DNA from: Roseovarius sp.
GTDB lineage: Bacteria > Pseudomonadota > Alphaproteobacteria > Rhodobacterales > Rhodobacteraceae
Assembly: GCA_029212365.1 (NCBI GenBank)
Contig: JARGOC010000014.1
Coordinates: 1 to 64,000, forward strand
Direction of reading: 5' to 3'
Length of the DNA stretch: 64,000 nt
Position numbers and translations under genes: made by a program. The notes beneath the pieces were generated by a model. The model worked only from the letters and a program-made list of their open reading frames with translations, was not told where the DNA came from and searched no databases. Each line of letters starts with the position of its first letter. The first letter of the stretch is position 1. Positions 46,382 to 55,135 of the stretch are shown piece after piece.

Positions 46382-46411
46382 CGGCCCCGAAACCTCGGGG
46401 CCGCTTTTTTT
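46382..46411 (+). terminator. Rho-independent terminator of the gcv operon
   Basis: A 9-bp perfect stem (46382-46390 with 46395-46403, CGGCCCCGA/TCGGGGCCG) is followed by CTTTTTTTT. Confidence 0.92.
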
Positions 46412-46703
46412 GGTGCTAAAAAAACCTTAACTAAGGTTTGGTATCTAAAATACAGATGCCCCGGAGAGAGTAGCCTAACCGGAGCGACGTCTTGCCATCG
46501 GAACAGGAAATTGATGGGCAGGCTGTCTGATATGTAATGAAATAGCCCGCCTGATCAGGGGCGTCATACCCCAGATGGGGTAAACTTTGATTAAAGTGTC
46601 TTAAAAAGACCTTAGCTGCCCATTTGGACGCACGGCAGTGGCCCCCTTAGACGTTTTGCGGCGCTATTGCTTTCATTTGTTACGCGATGAAAACCGACGC
46701 AAT
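46412..46703. other. Spacer without a recognised gene
   Basis: This stretch between the gcv terminator and the stop of the LuxR/hydrolase gene is more A+T-rich than its flanks. It contains a near-perfect palindrome AAACCTTA/TAAGGTTT close to 46428-46445. I see no convincing ORF or RNA gene. Confidence 0.6.
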
Positions 46704-48509
46704 TTATTTGCCCAGATAGGGCGTCAAAATGTCCAAAGCGTCGCGCCAATACCGAAAGAACACCAACTGACCGGCATCTTCATATTCCCGGTACTCAATC
46801 CAGTCAAAATCGCGCTGAAACTCTTTGAGGGTTTCAACCGGCACCTGCGGGTCTTGTAAACCGTTCATAAAGATCACGGGCAGGGTGTCTTGCAGCGGGA
46901 TCAGATCATCGGACCAATCAGTTTTTTGACGGCCCAAAACCTGCGCTGAAAACGCGGCATGAGCCGAATGATCCTCTGATAGCGCCACCTCTGATCCGGT
47001 GACCATCGCCTCAAAAACATCTGTATTTTCAAAGGTTTCCACATCGGCAGGACATTGCCCATACACGGCATGGATAAACCCGCGCTTGCCAATTTTACGC
47101 GCCAGCAAAAATCCGGCCTTAACCATAAATGGCAACAAATGTGGTGTGTATTTCGCACCAGCCAGAATGAACCTGTGCCATTTTTCCATCCGCTCAAACT
47201 GCTCACGGCGGGTCAATGGCAACACCCCGGCACATCCCAACAGGGCGGTAATGCGATCGGGTTGTTCCAGCGCCAGTTGAAACCCGTAATAGCTGTCGCC
47301 GCCCATGCTGATGATAGGGCAGCGGGTCACGTTTTCGGTGTCTAGTATTTGGCGCGTATCAGAGAGAAGGGCGGTGTCATAATCCACCTTTTTACCAACA
47401 GGATCAGACAAGCCATAGCCTGCACGCACCGGAACGATAACACGAATGCCGCGACGTTCAGCCTCGGCTTCGGCGGGGGCGGGCCAACGCACCAAGCCAT
47501 AATCCAAAGGCAAAAACAAAACAGGCTCGCCGCGCGGATCACCCAAAATCAGATAATCCAACCGCCGACCATCAGCGGACAAAAGGGATTTGAACTCGCG
47601 CTCTTCCAATGCGCCTGTGCCACGGCTGACAACCCGTGGGCCGGGGGCTGCATCCAGTGTCAGGGTCATCATATCCATCATCGACAGCGCCAGTCGCACC
47701 AGCTCGACCTGAGAATGTGTCTCGGTCTTGGACAGGATGGATTTGACCTGCGCACGGATCGTATCCACCGACCGGCTGCGTTGCTCTGCTATATCCGCAA
47801 GTGAGCCACATTCCACAAGCGCGCGCACCACATCTGCCTCGGCCCCGGTCAGCCCAAAGGCCTGCCGTAAAATATCGCGGAACCCATCGGGCCAGCCCAC
47901 TTCGTTGGAGGCCGCCAACACCAGTTTTTTCCCGTCTGCCGTGGAACACAGTTGCAACCGCAGGACAGTGAAGCGGCCCATAGCGCGTGATCTCACCCGT
48001 AAAATCGCAGTGTTTTCAGGGCTGTCTGACAAAACCGAGCGCACCGTCCGCCGCACGGCCTCAATATCTTCGGTGTTCACCGGCAGGTCAGCCAGGCGTG
48101 ATGTGTCGCTCAGCCCCAGCAGGGTTTTGGCAGCACCATTGGTGGCGCGAATGGCGTGTTCACGATCCAGAATAAAGGCGGCAACCCTGTCAAACGGGGC
48201 AAGGATACCTTCCAGTTCGTTGGTTTCACCGGTGGTGTCCACGCGGTCCAGAAAGGTGCTGGCGCGTTCAAAATGCCCGGCAATCAGGGGGTCATCCAGC
48301 AGGCGCGGGGCCTCAAAATTGGCCTCAGCACGCAGTGGACGCAGCGCACTTTCCCAGTGATCCAACAGGGCTTCGTATCGGGCAGGGTCCAGCGCCACAT
48401 CATACAAACGGTCAATCGCCGCCTCCCGATCCAGATCGGAGAGCGTTGATTTTAAACCTCTTTTAGACTCTTTACGCGAATTATCGGCCACGACTTCCTG
48501 TTCCTTCAA
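46704..48509 (-). CDS. LuxR-type regulator fused to an alpha/beta-hydrolase-like domain
   Basis: The 601-residue protein has three parts. Residues about 100-190 look PAS-like (ILDREHAIRATNGAAKTLLGL). Residues about 216-277 are a LuxR/GerE helix-turn-helix (FGLTGAEADVVRALVECGSLADIAEQRS, VDTIRAQVKSIL). Residues about 315-600 form an alpha/beta-hydrolase fold. That fold keeps the nucleophile-elbow Ser406 (GGDSYYG) and the Asp553 (NGLQDPQVP). The place of the catalytic His, normally GH in this family, is Gln581 (DAGQLVFF). I infer a ligand-sensing pseudo-enzyme controlling transcription. Target genes are unknown. Confidence 0.82.
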   Translation of the reverse strand: MKEQEVVADNSRKESKRGLKSTLSDLDREAAIDRLYDVALDPARYEALLDHWESALRPLRAEANFEAPRLLDDPLIAGHFERASTFLDRVDTTGETNELEGILAPFDRVAAFILDREHAIRATNGAAKTLLGLSDTSRLADLPVNTEDIEAVRRTVRSVLSDSPENTAILRVRSRAMGRFTVLRLQLCSTADGKKLVLAASNEVGWPDGFRDILRQAFGLTGAEADVVRALVECGSLADIAEQRSRSVDTIRAQVKSILSKTETHSQVELVRLALSMMDMMTLTLDAAPGPRVVSRGTGALEEREFKSLLSADGRRLDYLILGDPRGEPVLFLPLDYGLVRWPAPAEAEAERRGIRVIVPVRAGYGLSDPVGKKVDYDTALLSDTRQILDTENVTRCPIISMGGDSYYGFQLALEQPDRITALLGCAGVLPLTRREQFERMEKWHRFILAGAKYTPHLLPFMVKAGFLLARKIGKRGFIHAVYGQCPADVETFENTDVFEAMVTGSEVALSEDHSAHAAFSAQVLGRQKTDWSDDLIPLQDTLPVIFMNGLQDPQVPVETLKEFQRDFDWIEYREYEDAGQLVFFRYWRDALDILTPYLGK

Positions 48510-48580
48510 CCACCAATGTAGGCATTACGCAGCAGTTTGACAGGTCAGCTGTGTCAAAAGTTAACGATTTCGTGGATTTT

Positions 48581-49444
48581 TCACGACATTAGGAAAGAAA
48601 ACCGATCGCGCAATCGTTTCCAACTGTTCACATCCGGGGCCGCCAGCAAATACCCTTCCGTGAGGCCGGCATTATAATCCGAGCCATCAAGCATCGCCAC
48701 ATGCCCTCCGGCCATCTGGCAAATCAAGACACCGGCAGCGTGATCCCAGGGGTTCATTGTCCCAGAGAGGCAAAAATCCATGTTGCCCTGCGCCAGGGTA
48801 CGGTATTCGTGGCACGAACAGCGCAACACCTGCGTGCGGCCAAAGTCCGGCAGGGCAGTAGCCATTTCATCCTGTTTGTCACGCTCCAGCAGATAGAGGT
48901 GAATATACCCCGACATGTCGCTCAGAGCGCCGCCTTTTGAAACGCTCAATCCGCGTTCCGCGCCCACAGCACGCACCATGCGCGCAGGTGTGGCCTCATC
49001 CGCGATGATCCAGTCATCCATCACCGGGTCATACAAAAGCCCCAGCACCGGTTTGCCAAAGCGTGTCACAGCGACAATCACGCCAAACAAAGGCAGGCCG
49101 TTGGCGAAATTCCATGTGCCGTCAACGGGATCGAGGACAAAGCACAGCTCAGCCTCGGCGATCTTGCCGCGCAGTTTGTCATCGGCACTGGCCGCTTCCT
49201 CTCCGACGATCAACGCATGGGGAAACATCCGTTGCAACCCGCGCGCCAGCATGGCCTCGGTTGCGGTGTCGGCTTCGGTTACCAGATCGTAACGCCCTGA
49301 TTTGGTGGAAATATCCTGCATATTCATGTTGCGAAACCTGGGCAGGATCTCGGCCTTGGCGGCGCGCCGCACCAGATTGACCAGCGTGCTTTGTTGGGCA
49401 CGGCTGAGGGGCGCGGAAAGGGGGATGGGCAAGTTGTCACTCAT
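48581..49444 (-). CDS. Inositol monophosphatase family phosphatase
   Basis: The 287-residue metal-dependent phosphatase has all family motifs: SGRYDLVTEADTATE, GEEAA, LDPVDGTWNFANGLPLFGV (metal-binding Asp residues) and MNPWDHAAGVLICQMAGG. Family members hydrolyse inositol-1-phosphate, histidinol phosphate (HisN type) or 3'-phosphoadenosine 5'-phosphate. Sequence alone does not separate these. It is on the same strand as, and 64 bases from, the ABC permease gene. Confidence 0.85.
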   Translation of the reverse strand: MSDNLPIPLSAPLSRAQQSTLVNLVRRAAKAEILPRFRNMNMQDISTKSGRYDLVTEADTATEAMLARGLQRMFPHALIVGEEAASADDKLRGKIAEAELCFVLDPVDGTWNFANGLPLFGVIVAVTRFGKPVLGLLYDPVMDDWIIADEATPARMVRAVGAERGLSVSKGGALSDMSGYIHLYLLERDKQDEMATALPDFGRTQVLRCSCHEYRTLAQGNMDFCLSGTMNPWDHAAGVLICQMAGGHVAMLDGSDYNAGLTEGYLLAAPDVNSWKRLRDRFSFLMS

Positions 49445-49508
49445 GAAACGTTCCTGATCTTAGGTGTTGTGTTTGATTGCCATCGGGCGTGCTGGCCTGC
49501 AACGGATG

Positions 49509-52022
49509 CTATTCGCGTGCGCGCAATATCGCCGCCGGACGCGCCGTGAGTGGCCCCCAGGCAAAGGCAAGCCCCGCCAGCAAGGTCACGCCCAGCCCCG
49601 CGCCGATGATTGCAATTGCTGAGGACCATATCACATCAAAATGCGTCTCAAAAATGTAGTGGCTGACGGCCCAGCTCCCCAATATACCGCTGCCCAATGC
49701 GACAGATCCGGCAACTGCGCCCAACACTGCAGAGCGCCACACAAGGCTGGCCAGAATGCGCGCACGGCTGGCCCCCAGTGTTTTCAGCACGGCGGCTTCG
49801 TACCGGCGGTTCGGCTGATCGGCGGCACTTGCTCCGATCAGCACCAAAAACCCGGTCAGCAAGGTGATAGAGGCCCCCCATGACACCGCTGAGGCCAACC
49901 CGGCCAACATGTCTGACACACGTTCAATCGCATCGCGCACGCGGATGGCGGTGACGTTGGGGTATGTGGTGGTGATGTCGCGCATCAGCCCGGCTTCGGC
50001 ATCGGTGTCGGCGTAAACCGTGGCAATGAAGGAATGTGGCGCGGCGTCCAGTGCACTTGGGTTCATCACCATGACAAACCCCATGCCCGCTGTGGAAAAA
50101 TCCACTGAGCGCAAAGATGTCAGTGTCGCTGTGATGTCGCGCCCAAGGATGTTGATCGTCAGAGTATCCCCAAGGTGCAGCCCCATTTCCTCGGCGGATT
50201 CGGCTGAGAAACTGACCTGCGGCGGGCCGTCATAATCGGCGCTCCACCATGTGCCTGCGGTTACTTTGCCACGGCTTGGCGGGGCGGCGGCATAGCTGAT
50301 CCCGCGATCGCCATTCAGCACCCAATGATCCCCGGCCACATCGCGTGCGGGTTGACCGTTGATTTGGGTTATGATCCCGCGCAACATCGGCGCGCTGTCT
50401 AAACGGCTGACACTTTGGTCGCCCTCAACCCGGTGCAAAAACCCCGGCATCTGGTCTTTTTGCAAATCAACAAAGAAGAACGACGGCGCTTTGCCCGGCA
50501 GGTCGCGGGCGATGGCGCCGCGCAGGTTGCCGTCAATCTGACCGACTGTGGCCAACACGCTCAGCCCTAGCCCAAGCGAGAGCAACACCGGCCCCACAGT
50601 GGTGCCCGGTCCGCCGATGGCCGCCAAGGCCCAGCCCAAGGCCGGGCGATGTCGCCCCACCCGGCGCAACCGGCGCGCCAACGCGCGCACTGCGCGGGCT
50701 GCCAATGACAGCACCGCTAGGGCTATGACAATGCCGCCCGCTGCCCAGAAGGTCAGGGTTGGATTGCCGTTGAACCAGGCGGCGATACCCAACAGGGTGG
50801 CCAGCAGCAGTGCGCTCGCCACCAGATAAGGCCACCGCGGCAAAATTGGCGCACTCTCCAGTGCATCCCGAAAGAGCATAGCAGCGCGGATATCTTCGGT
50901 GCGTGCCAGTGGCCAAAGGGTAAAGATCAGCACGGTCAGCGCACTGTAAATTGCCGCCTCCAGCATCGGGGCGGGATAGGGGGCAAAGATGGCCGGCACT
51001 GGCAGCTGTGCGTCGATCACCGGGCTGAGCATCAACGTGCCGCCCACACCCAACGCCAAGCCGACAAGGATGCCCACGACTGCCAGAGCTGCGACCTGCA
51101 ACAGATAGGTCAGGAAAATCACCCGGCGGCTGGCCCCGATGGTGCGCAAGGTGGCAATCGTGCGGCTTTTGCCTGCCAGATAGCCCCGCAACGCCGCCGA
51201 AATGCCCACACCGCCCACCGCCAAACCCGACAGGCCCACCAACACCAGAAACGCGCCCAAGCGATCCACAAACAATGTCACCCCCGGCGCGCCATTGCGG
51301 GCATCCCGCCAACGCATCCCGCTGTTTTCAAACTGTTGTTCGGCTTTGGACTCCATATCCGCCAAATTTGTGCCGGGCGGTAAATCCAACCGGTAGCGGG
51401 TGGAATACAATGTTCCTGGGGCCAGCAATCCCGATCCCAGAAGGGCTGCGCGTTGTACAATTGTGCGTGGCCCAAGGCCAAACCCTGCGGTGGCGTTGTC
51501 AGGTTCAAACATGAGGGCAGCAGTCAGCTGAAAGTCTTGTGTGCCAAGTGAAAACTGATCTCCGATCTCAAGCCCCAATTGCGCCATCAACGCCGGGTCC
51601 ATGACCGCGCCGGGCAATCCCCCTGTTGTGAGCGCCTCGGCTATGGGCATGTCAGGGTCCAGCTTGACGGCCCCCACCAATGGATAGGCGTCATCAACCG
51701 CCTTTACCTGTGTTAACGCACGCGCATCGCCAACAACGGCCATGGAACGGAAATCGGCAACTTCTGATAGCGCCTCAGAGACCTCGTGCATCCACGCCAG
51801 CTCGGTTTCATCGGCAAAACGATAGGTCAGTTCCAGCTCGGCATCGCCCCCCAGCAAAGCGGCACCCTGCGCGGCCAGCCCTGCCTGAATGCTATCACGC
51901 ACCGTCCCGATTGCAGCGATCGCAGCAACACCAAGGATCACACAGGCCAGAAAGATGCGAAACCCCGCCAGCCCACCGCGCAGTTCGCGCCGTGCCAGCC
52001 GGGTGGCTTGTGACAGGCTCAT
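49509..52022 (-). CDS. FtsX-like ABC transporter permease (YbbP type)
   Basis: The 837-residue inner-membrane protein has an N-terminal helix (FLACVILGVAAIAAIGTV) and a large periplasmic domain. A first FtsX core follows (LVLVGLSGLAVGGVGISAALRGYLAGKS, VAALAVVGILVGLALGVGG), then a second set of helices near the C-terminus (VSWGASITLLTGFLVLIGASAADQPNRRYEA). This matches permeases of the LolE/MacB superfamily with ten helices. Its ATG overlaps the stop of the ATPase gene. In E. coli the ybbA-ybbP pair lies beside tesA, as here. The exported substrate is unknown. Confidence 0.87.
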   Translation of the reverse strand: MSLSQATRLARRELRGGLAGFRIFLACVILGVAAIAAIGTVRDSIQAGLAAQGAALLGGDAELELTYRFADETELAWMHEVSEALSEVADFRSMAVVGDARALTQVKAVDDAYPLVGAVKLDPDMPIAEALTTGGLPGAVMDPALMAQLGLEIGDQFSLGTQDFQLTAALMFEPDNATAGFGLGPRTIVQRAALLGSGLLAPGTLYSTRYRLDLPPGTNLADMESKAEQQFENSGMRWRDARNGAPGVTLFVDRLGAFLVLVGLSGLAVGGVGISAALRGYLAGKSRTIATLRTIGASRRVIFLTYLLQVAALAVVGILVGLALGVGGTLMLSPVIDAQLPVPAIFAPYPAPMLEAAIYSALTVLIFTLWPLARTEDIRAAMLFRDALESAPILPRWPYLVASALLLATLLGIAAWFNGNPTLTFWAAGGIVIALAVLSLAARAVRALARRLRRVGRHRPALGWALAAIGGPGTTVGPVLLSLGLGLSVLATVGQIDGNLRGAIARDLPGKAPSFFFVDLQKDQMPGFLHRVEGDQSVSRLDSAPMLRGIITQINGQPARDVAGDHWVLNGDRGISYAAAPPSRGKVTAGTWWSADYDGPPQVSFSAESAEEMGLHLGDTLTINILGRDITATLTSLRSVDFSTAGMGFVMVMNPSALDAAPHSFIATVYADTDAEAGLMRDITTTYPNVTAIRVRDAIERVSDMLAGLASAVSWGASITLLTGFLVLIGASAADQPNRRYEAAVLKTLGASRARILASLVWRSAVLGAVAGSVALGSGILGSWAVSHYIFETHFDVIWSSAIAIIGAGLGVTLLAGLAFAWGPLTARPAAILRARE

Positions 52023-52702
52023 GCCGCCTCGCTGGTGACAATGCATCCGTCACGCAGCTGGATCACCCGGTCACAGCGCTGCGCCAGCGCCGGATCATGC
52101 GTGACCAACACCAGCGTAGAGCCATGGCGTGCGCGCAGATCAAACAACAGGTCCACAATGGTGGCCCCATTGGCGCTGTCCAGATTTCCCGTAGGCTCAT
52201 CCGCCAGCACAATATCCGGGCAGGGGGCAGCGGCACGGGCCAAGGCCACTCGCTGCTGTTCGCCGCCCGACAATTGCGCCGGGTAATGATCCAGCCGATG
52301 CGCCAGCCCGACGGCTGTCAGCTCTTCTTGTGCCCGCTCAAAGGCATCGCTCTGACCGGCCAGTTCCAGAGGCGTGGCGACATTTTCCAGTGCGGTCATG
52401 GTCGGGATCAGATGAAAGCTCTGAAACACCACACCAAAGTGGTTGCGCCGCATCGTGGCCAGTTGATCTTCGGACAGTGCTCCCAGATCATGCCCCAGTG
52501 CTTTTACAGTGCCGCCTGTGGCGCGCTCCAGCCCGCCCATCAACATCAACAACGATGATTTGCCTGATCCCGATGGGCCGATCAGGGCCAATGTCTCGCC
52601 CTTATGGACATCCAGCGTGATGCCCTTAAGTATCTCAACAGATCCTGCATTGCCGTTCAGTGATAATTTGGCGGCACAAAGAGAGAGTTGAGGAGTGGTC
52701 AT
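52019..52702 (-). CDS. ABC transporter ATPase (YbbA/LolD type)
   Basis: It has Walker A IGPSGSGKSSLL, Q-loop VVFQSFHLIPTMTALENV, signature LSGGEQQRVALARA, and Walker B IVLADEPTGNLD with switch His (VTHDPAL). These are the marks of LolD/MacB/YbbA ATPases. It forms a transporter with the permease that follows. ATG 52702 (MTTPQLSL) is favoured, since upstream residues in the frame lie antisense to the esterase gene and do not look conserved. Its start codon overlaps that of the divergent esterase. Confidence 0.88.
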   Translation of the reverse strand: MTTPQLSLCAAKLSLNGNAGSVEILKGITLDVHKGETLALIGPSGSGKSSLLMLMGGLERATGGTVKALGHDLGALSEDQLATMRRNHFGVVFQSFHLIPTMTALENVATPLELAGQSDAFERAQEELTAVGLAHRLDHYPAQLSGGEQQRVALARAAAPCPDIVLADEPTGNLDSANGATIVDLLFDLRARHGSTLVLVTHDPALAQRCDRVIQLRDGCIVTSEAA

Positions 52703-53378
52703 GAAATTCAGCCGTATTGTAAAGGACTCCCCCTCATATGGTGTGGCCTCGGTGCTGGGCAAGGCGCTGGCGCTTATTCTTTGCCTTTCATCCCCTGCGA
52801 TGGCCGGACAAGTGACCATTTTGGCGCTGGGCGACAGCCTGACCCAAGGGTACGGCCTGCCGCGTCAAGATGGGCTGGTGCCGCAATTACAGGCCTGGCT
52901 TGAGGCCGAGGGCGAAGATGTGACGCTGATAAATGGCGGCGTTTCGGGAGACACAACAGCCGGAGGTGCCCGCCGCGTGGAGTGGAGCCTGACACCTGAT
53001 GTGGATGTCATGATAGTCATCCTGGGCGGGAATGATCTGCTGCGTGGGATTGATCCGGCAATTACGCGGCGCAACCTTGATGAAATCCTACAGGTGGCCG
53101 CCACCAAAGAGGTGCCTGTATTGCTGGTTGGGCTGCGCGCGCATGACAATTATGGCCCGGCGTATAAGGCGGAATTTGATGCGCTTTACCCGGATTTGGC
53201 AAAGGCGCATGCTGTGCAGTTTTTCCCATATTTCTTTGAGGGTTTGGGGCCGGGTAGCCCCGAGAGCTTTCTGCCCTATTTCCAGCGTGACGCGATACAT
53301 CCCAACGCCGATGGCGTGCGCCTGATCGTCAGGGCGCTTGGCCCGGCCGTGCAAGATCTGATCCAGACGATCCGATGA
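52701..53378 (+). CDS. tesA: Periplasmic GDSL (SGNH) esterase, TesA-like
   Basis: The product has a signal peptide (SVLGKALALILCLSSPAMA). It then carries the four SGNH blocks: GDSLTQGYGL with nucleophile Ser, NGGVSGDTTAGG with Gly, GGNDLLRG with Asn, and RDAIHPNADG with the catalytic Asp/His. It acts in the periplasm as a multifunctional lysophospholipase, thioesterase or arylesterase. ATG 52701 is chosen because TGAGGAG lies five bases before it. The pairing with the divergent ABC genes parallels the E. coli tesA-ybbA-ybbP locus. Confidence 0.9.
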   Translation: MKFSRIVKDSPSYGVASVLGKALALILCLSSPAMAGQVTILALGDSLTQGYGLPRQDGLVPQLQAWLEAEGEDVTLINGGVSGDTTAGGARRVEWSLTPDVDVMIVILGGNDLLRGIDPAITRRNLDEILQVAATKEVPVLLVGLRAHDNYGPAYKAEFDALYPDLAKAHAVQFFPYFFEGLGPGSPESFLPYFQRDAIHPNADGVRLIVRALGPAVQDLIQTIR

Positions 53379-53420
53379 CTGGCCTGTCTTCCAACACTAT
53401 TTCATCCAACACTATGACGT

Positions 53421-53446
53421 AAAAAAGGGCCCGCAATGGGGCCCTT
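53421..53446 (-). terminator. Rho-independent terminator of cspA
   Basis: On the minus strand the stem AAGGGCCC/GGGCCCTT (53439-53446 with 53425-53432) is followed by TTTTTT (53421-53426). It may also slow transcription leaving tesA from the other side. Confidence 0.8.
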
Positions 53447-53482
53447 CCTCAACCTTATGACGTGGGCCTTTAGGCCAGGCGA

Positions 53483-53689
53483 TTAAGCCAGTGCGATGTT
53501 GATCGCAGCTTCGCGGCCATCACGGCCGTCTTCAACGTCGAAGGTCACTTTTTGATCATCAGCAAGGCCGGTCAGCCCTGAACGTTCAACCGCAGAAATG
53601 TGTACAAACACATCCTTGCCGCCGCTTTCAGGTGCGATAAAGCCAAAGCCTTTTGTTGCGTTAAACCATTTTACGGTGCCATTGGCCAT
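53483..53689 (-). CDS. Cold-shock domain protein (CspA family)
   Basis: This 68-residue RNA chaperone starts [21 protein letters not shown], with RNP1-like KGFGFI and RNP2-like VFVHIS. Such proteins melt RNA structure during cold or stationary phase. The strong ribosome site AAAGGAGA lies about eight bases upstream. The spacer from 53690 to the divergent end of the next terminator is about 170 bases and probably includes a long 5' leader, which in several csp genes folds into a temperature-sensitive structure. This was not examined here. Confidence 0.95.
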   Translation of the reverse strand: MANGTVKWFNATKGFGFIAPESGGKDVFVHISAVERSGLTGLADDQKVTFDVEDGRDGREAAINIALA

Positions 53690-53857
53690 TCCGTAGTCTC
53701 CTTTGGTGTGCTGCCCGCGGAAGTGCGGCAGGTCGGCTAGGTCAGAACAAGATCGAAGTACTGAGCCGTTGAAAGGAGCAGATGGTCGATAGTGGTAACG
53801 TCGCAGAGGTCATATGGCAGTTCTGAACAGTTTTTTCAAGTATTTGCTCAGAAGGTC

Positions 53858-53885
53858 AAAAAACGGGCGCCTCAATATGCGCCCG
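53858..53885 (-). terminator. Rho-independent terminator of the L,D-transpeptidase gene
   Basis: On the minus strand, CGGGCGC/GCGCCCG (53879-53885 with 53864-53870) is followed by TTTTTT (53858-53863). It lies 33 bases past the gene's stop. Confidence 0.85.
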
Positions 53886-53917
53886 CTTGATTGTCACGCT
53901 TTGGACGTTCTGTGAAT

Positions 53918-54472
53918 TTACAGAACTGTCACAACGGCGCCCATCGGCACTCTTTCGTACAGATCAATCACATGGTCATTGATCATCCGGATACAGCCGT
54001 TTGACACAGACCGACCGATAGACCGCGGTGATGTGGTGCCATGGATACGGAAATATGTGTCACGCCCGTTCTGGAAAAGATAGAGAGCGCGCGCGCCCAG
54101 CGGATTGCGCGGGCCACCTGGCTGGACATAATCATTGTCGATGAACTTGCCATAGTTGTGCGGTTCACGTTTGATCATTTCGTTGGTCGGACGCCAGGTT
54201 GGCCATTTCTTTTTGGCACCAATTTCGGCTTTGCCCGTGAATTCCAGACCAGCTTTGCCTACGCCAACGCCATATCGGCGGGCGACTCCTGGTTCGGTGA
54301 TCAGATACAGAAAATGCGCGCGCGGCAGAATCAATAGCTGTCCCGGTTCATACAGGGTGCTGATCTGCACGTCTTGCGGAACGAATTTTGGGTCAACTTC
54401 AAAGGCTTGCGCAGCGGCTGGCAGGGCGGTTGCGGCCAGTCCGGTTGCCAAAAGTTTACGGCGGTTCATCAT
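53918..54472 (-). CDS. L,D-transpeptidase (YkuD domain)
   Basis: A signal sequence with paired basic residues (MMNRRKLLATGLAATALPAAAQA) may be of Tat type. The YkuD domain follows, with catalytic His144 (RIHGTTSP) and Cys160 (SVSNGCIRM). These enzymes make 3-3 crosslinks in peptidoglycan or attach proteins to it. At 184 residues the protein is a minimal single-domain form with no LysM. It acts in the periplasm. Confidence 0.9.
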   Translation of the reverse strand: MMNRRKLLATGLAATALPAAAQAFEVDPKFVPQDVQISTLYEPGQLLILPRAHFLYLITEPGVARRYGVGVGKAGLEFTGKAEIGAKKKWPTWRPTNEMIKREPHNYGKFIDNDYVQPGGPRNPLGARALYLFQNGRDTYFRIHGTTSPRSIGRSVSNGCIRMINDHVIDLYERVPMGAVVTVL

Positions 54473-54594
54473 ACGTGTGGTCCCCTCATACTATACTCTC
54501 ACGCATAATCTGCCACGTTTGCGGTGCAAAATCAAAAACTGGTGAGGTCGAGAACCTGTGACTTATTGGCACCGCTCTACGCAAGCCGCCCAAG

Positions 54595-54813
54595 TCAGGC
54601 CTTTTGCAAGTCGCTTGGCTTTGCAGAATTCGCAGTCTCAGAGACCGAGCGTTTGGTCAAAATAGCGACGACAATCAGCAAGGCAGCTACGAACGCGCCG
54701 ACGCAGAAATAGACCTGCGTCGCGCCCCAAAGGCTCAGACCAAACAGCACCATGCCAAACAGGGCCGAAAGGGTTCCGGAAATCGCGCCTAAAATGAATG
54801 CAACTGGTGCCAT
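54595..54813 (-). CDS. Small membrane protein of unknown function
   Basis: The 72-residue protein has two hydrophobic helices (ILGAISGTLSALFGMVLFGLS and VYFCVGAFVAALLIVVAIL) and a polar tail (KRSVSETANSAKPSDLQKA). It has no family I recognise. An inverted repeat TTTGCTAA/TTAGCAAA (54840-54847 with 54859-54866) lies 27 bases upstream and may be an operator or promoter-linked element. Confidence 0.55.
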   Translation of the reverse strand: MAPVAFILGAISGTLSALFGMVLFGLSLWGATQVYFCVGAFVAALLIVVAILTKRSVSETANSAKPSDLQKA

Positions 54814-55135
54814 AACTATTTTGCCTCCCGCGTATTTGCTTTGCTAATTCACTTAGAGTTAGCAAATAGGGCGGGAATGGGGCAGAGGCGGCGCAATTTT
54901 GTGGAAAAATTGACATAAGATTGGCGGGAAGTTGCCGGGGAGATTGCAGCCTAAAGGCGACTAATCTTGTATTTATCTATGTTATTAAAGGGTTAACCTG
55001 AGTGACTGGAGGTTTTCCAATAGCGCCGTTTGTTCATTTCATATGGGCTTTTCAGAGGCGAAGACCACATTCTACCAAGTGCTTTGCGGGTTTTTCAAAA
55101 CACTTTGTTAACCAACATGTCTGCATGATGGCGGC
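54814..55135. other. Spacer before the RAYT gene
   Basis: It holds the inverted repeat at 54840-54866 and an A+T-rich stretch near 54960-55010. I see no gene, no REP copy and no RNA that I recognise. Confidence 0.5.
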
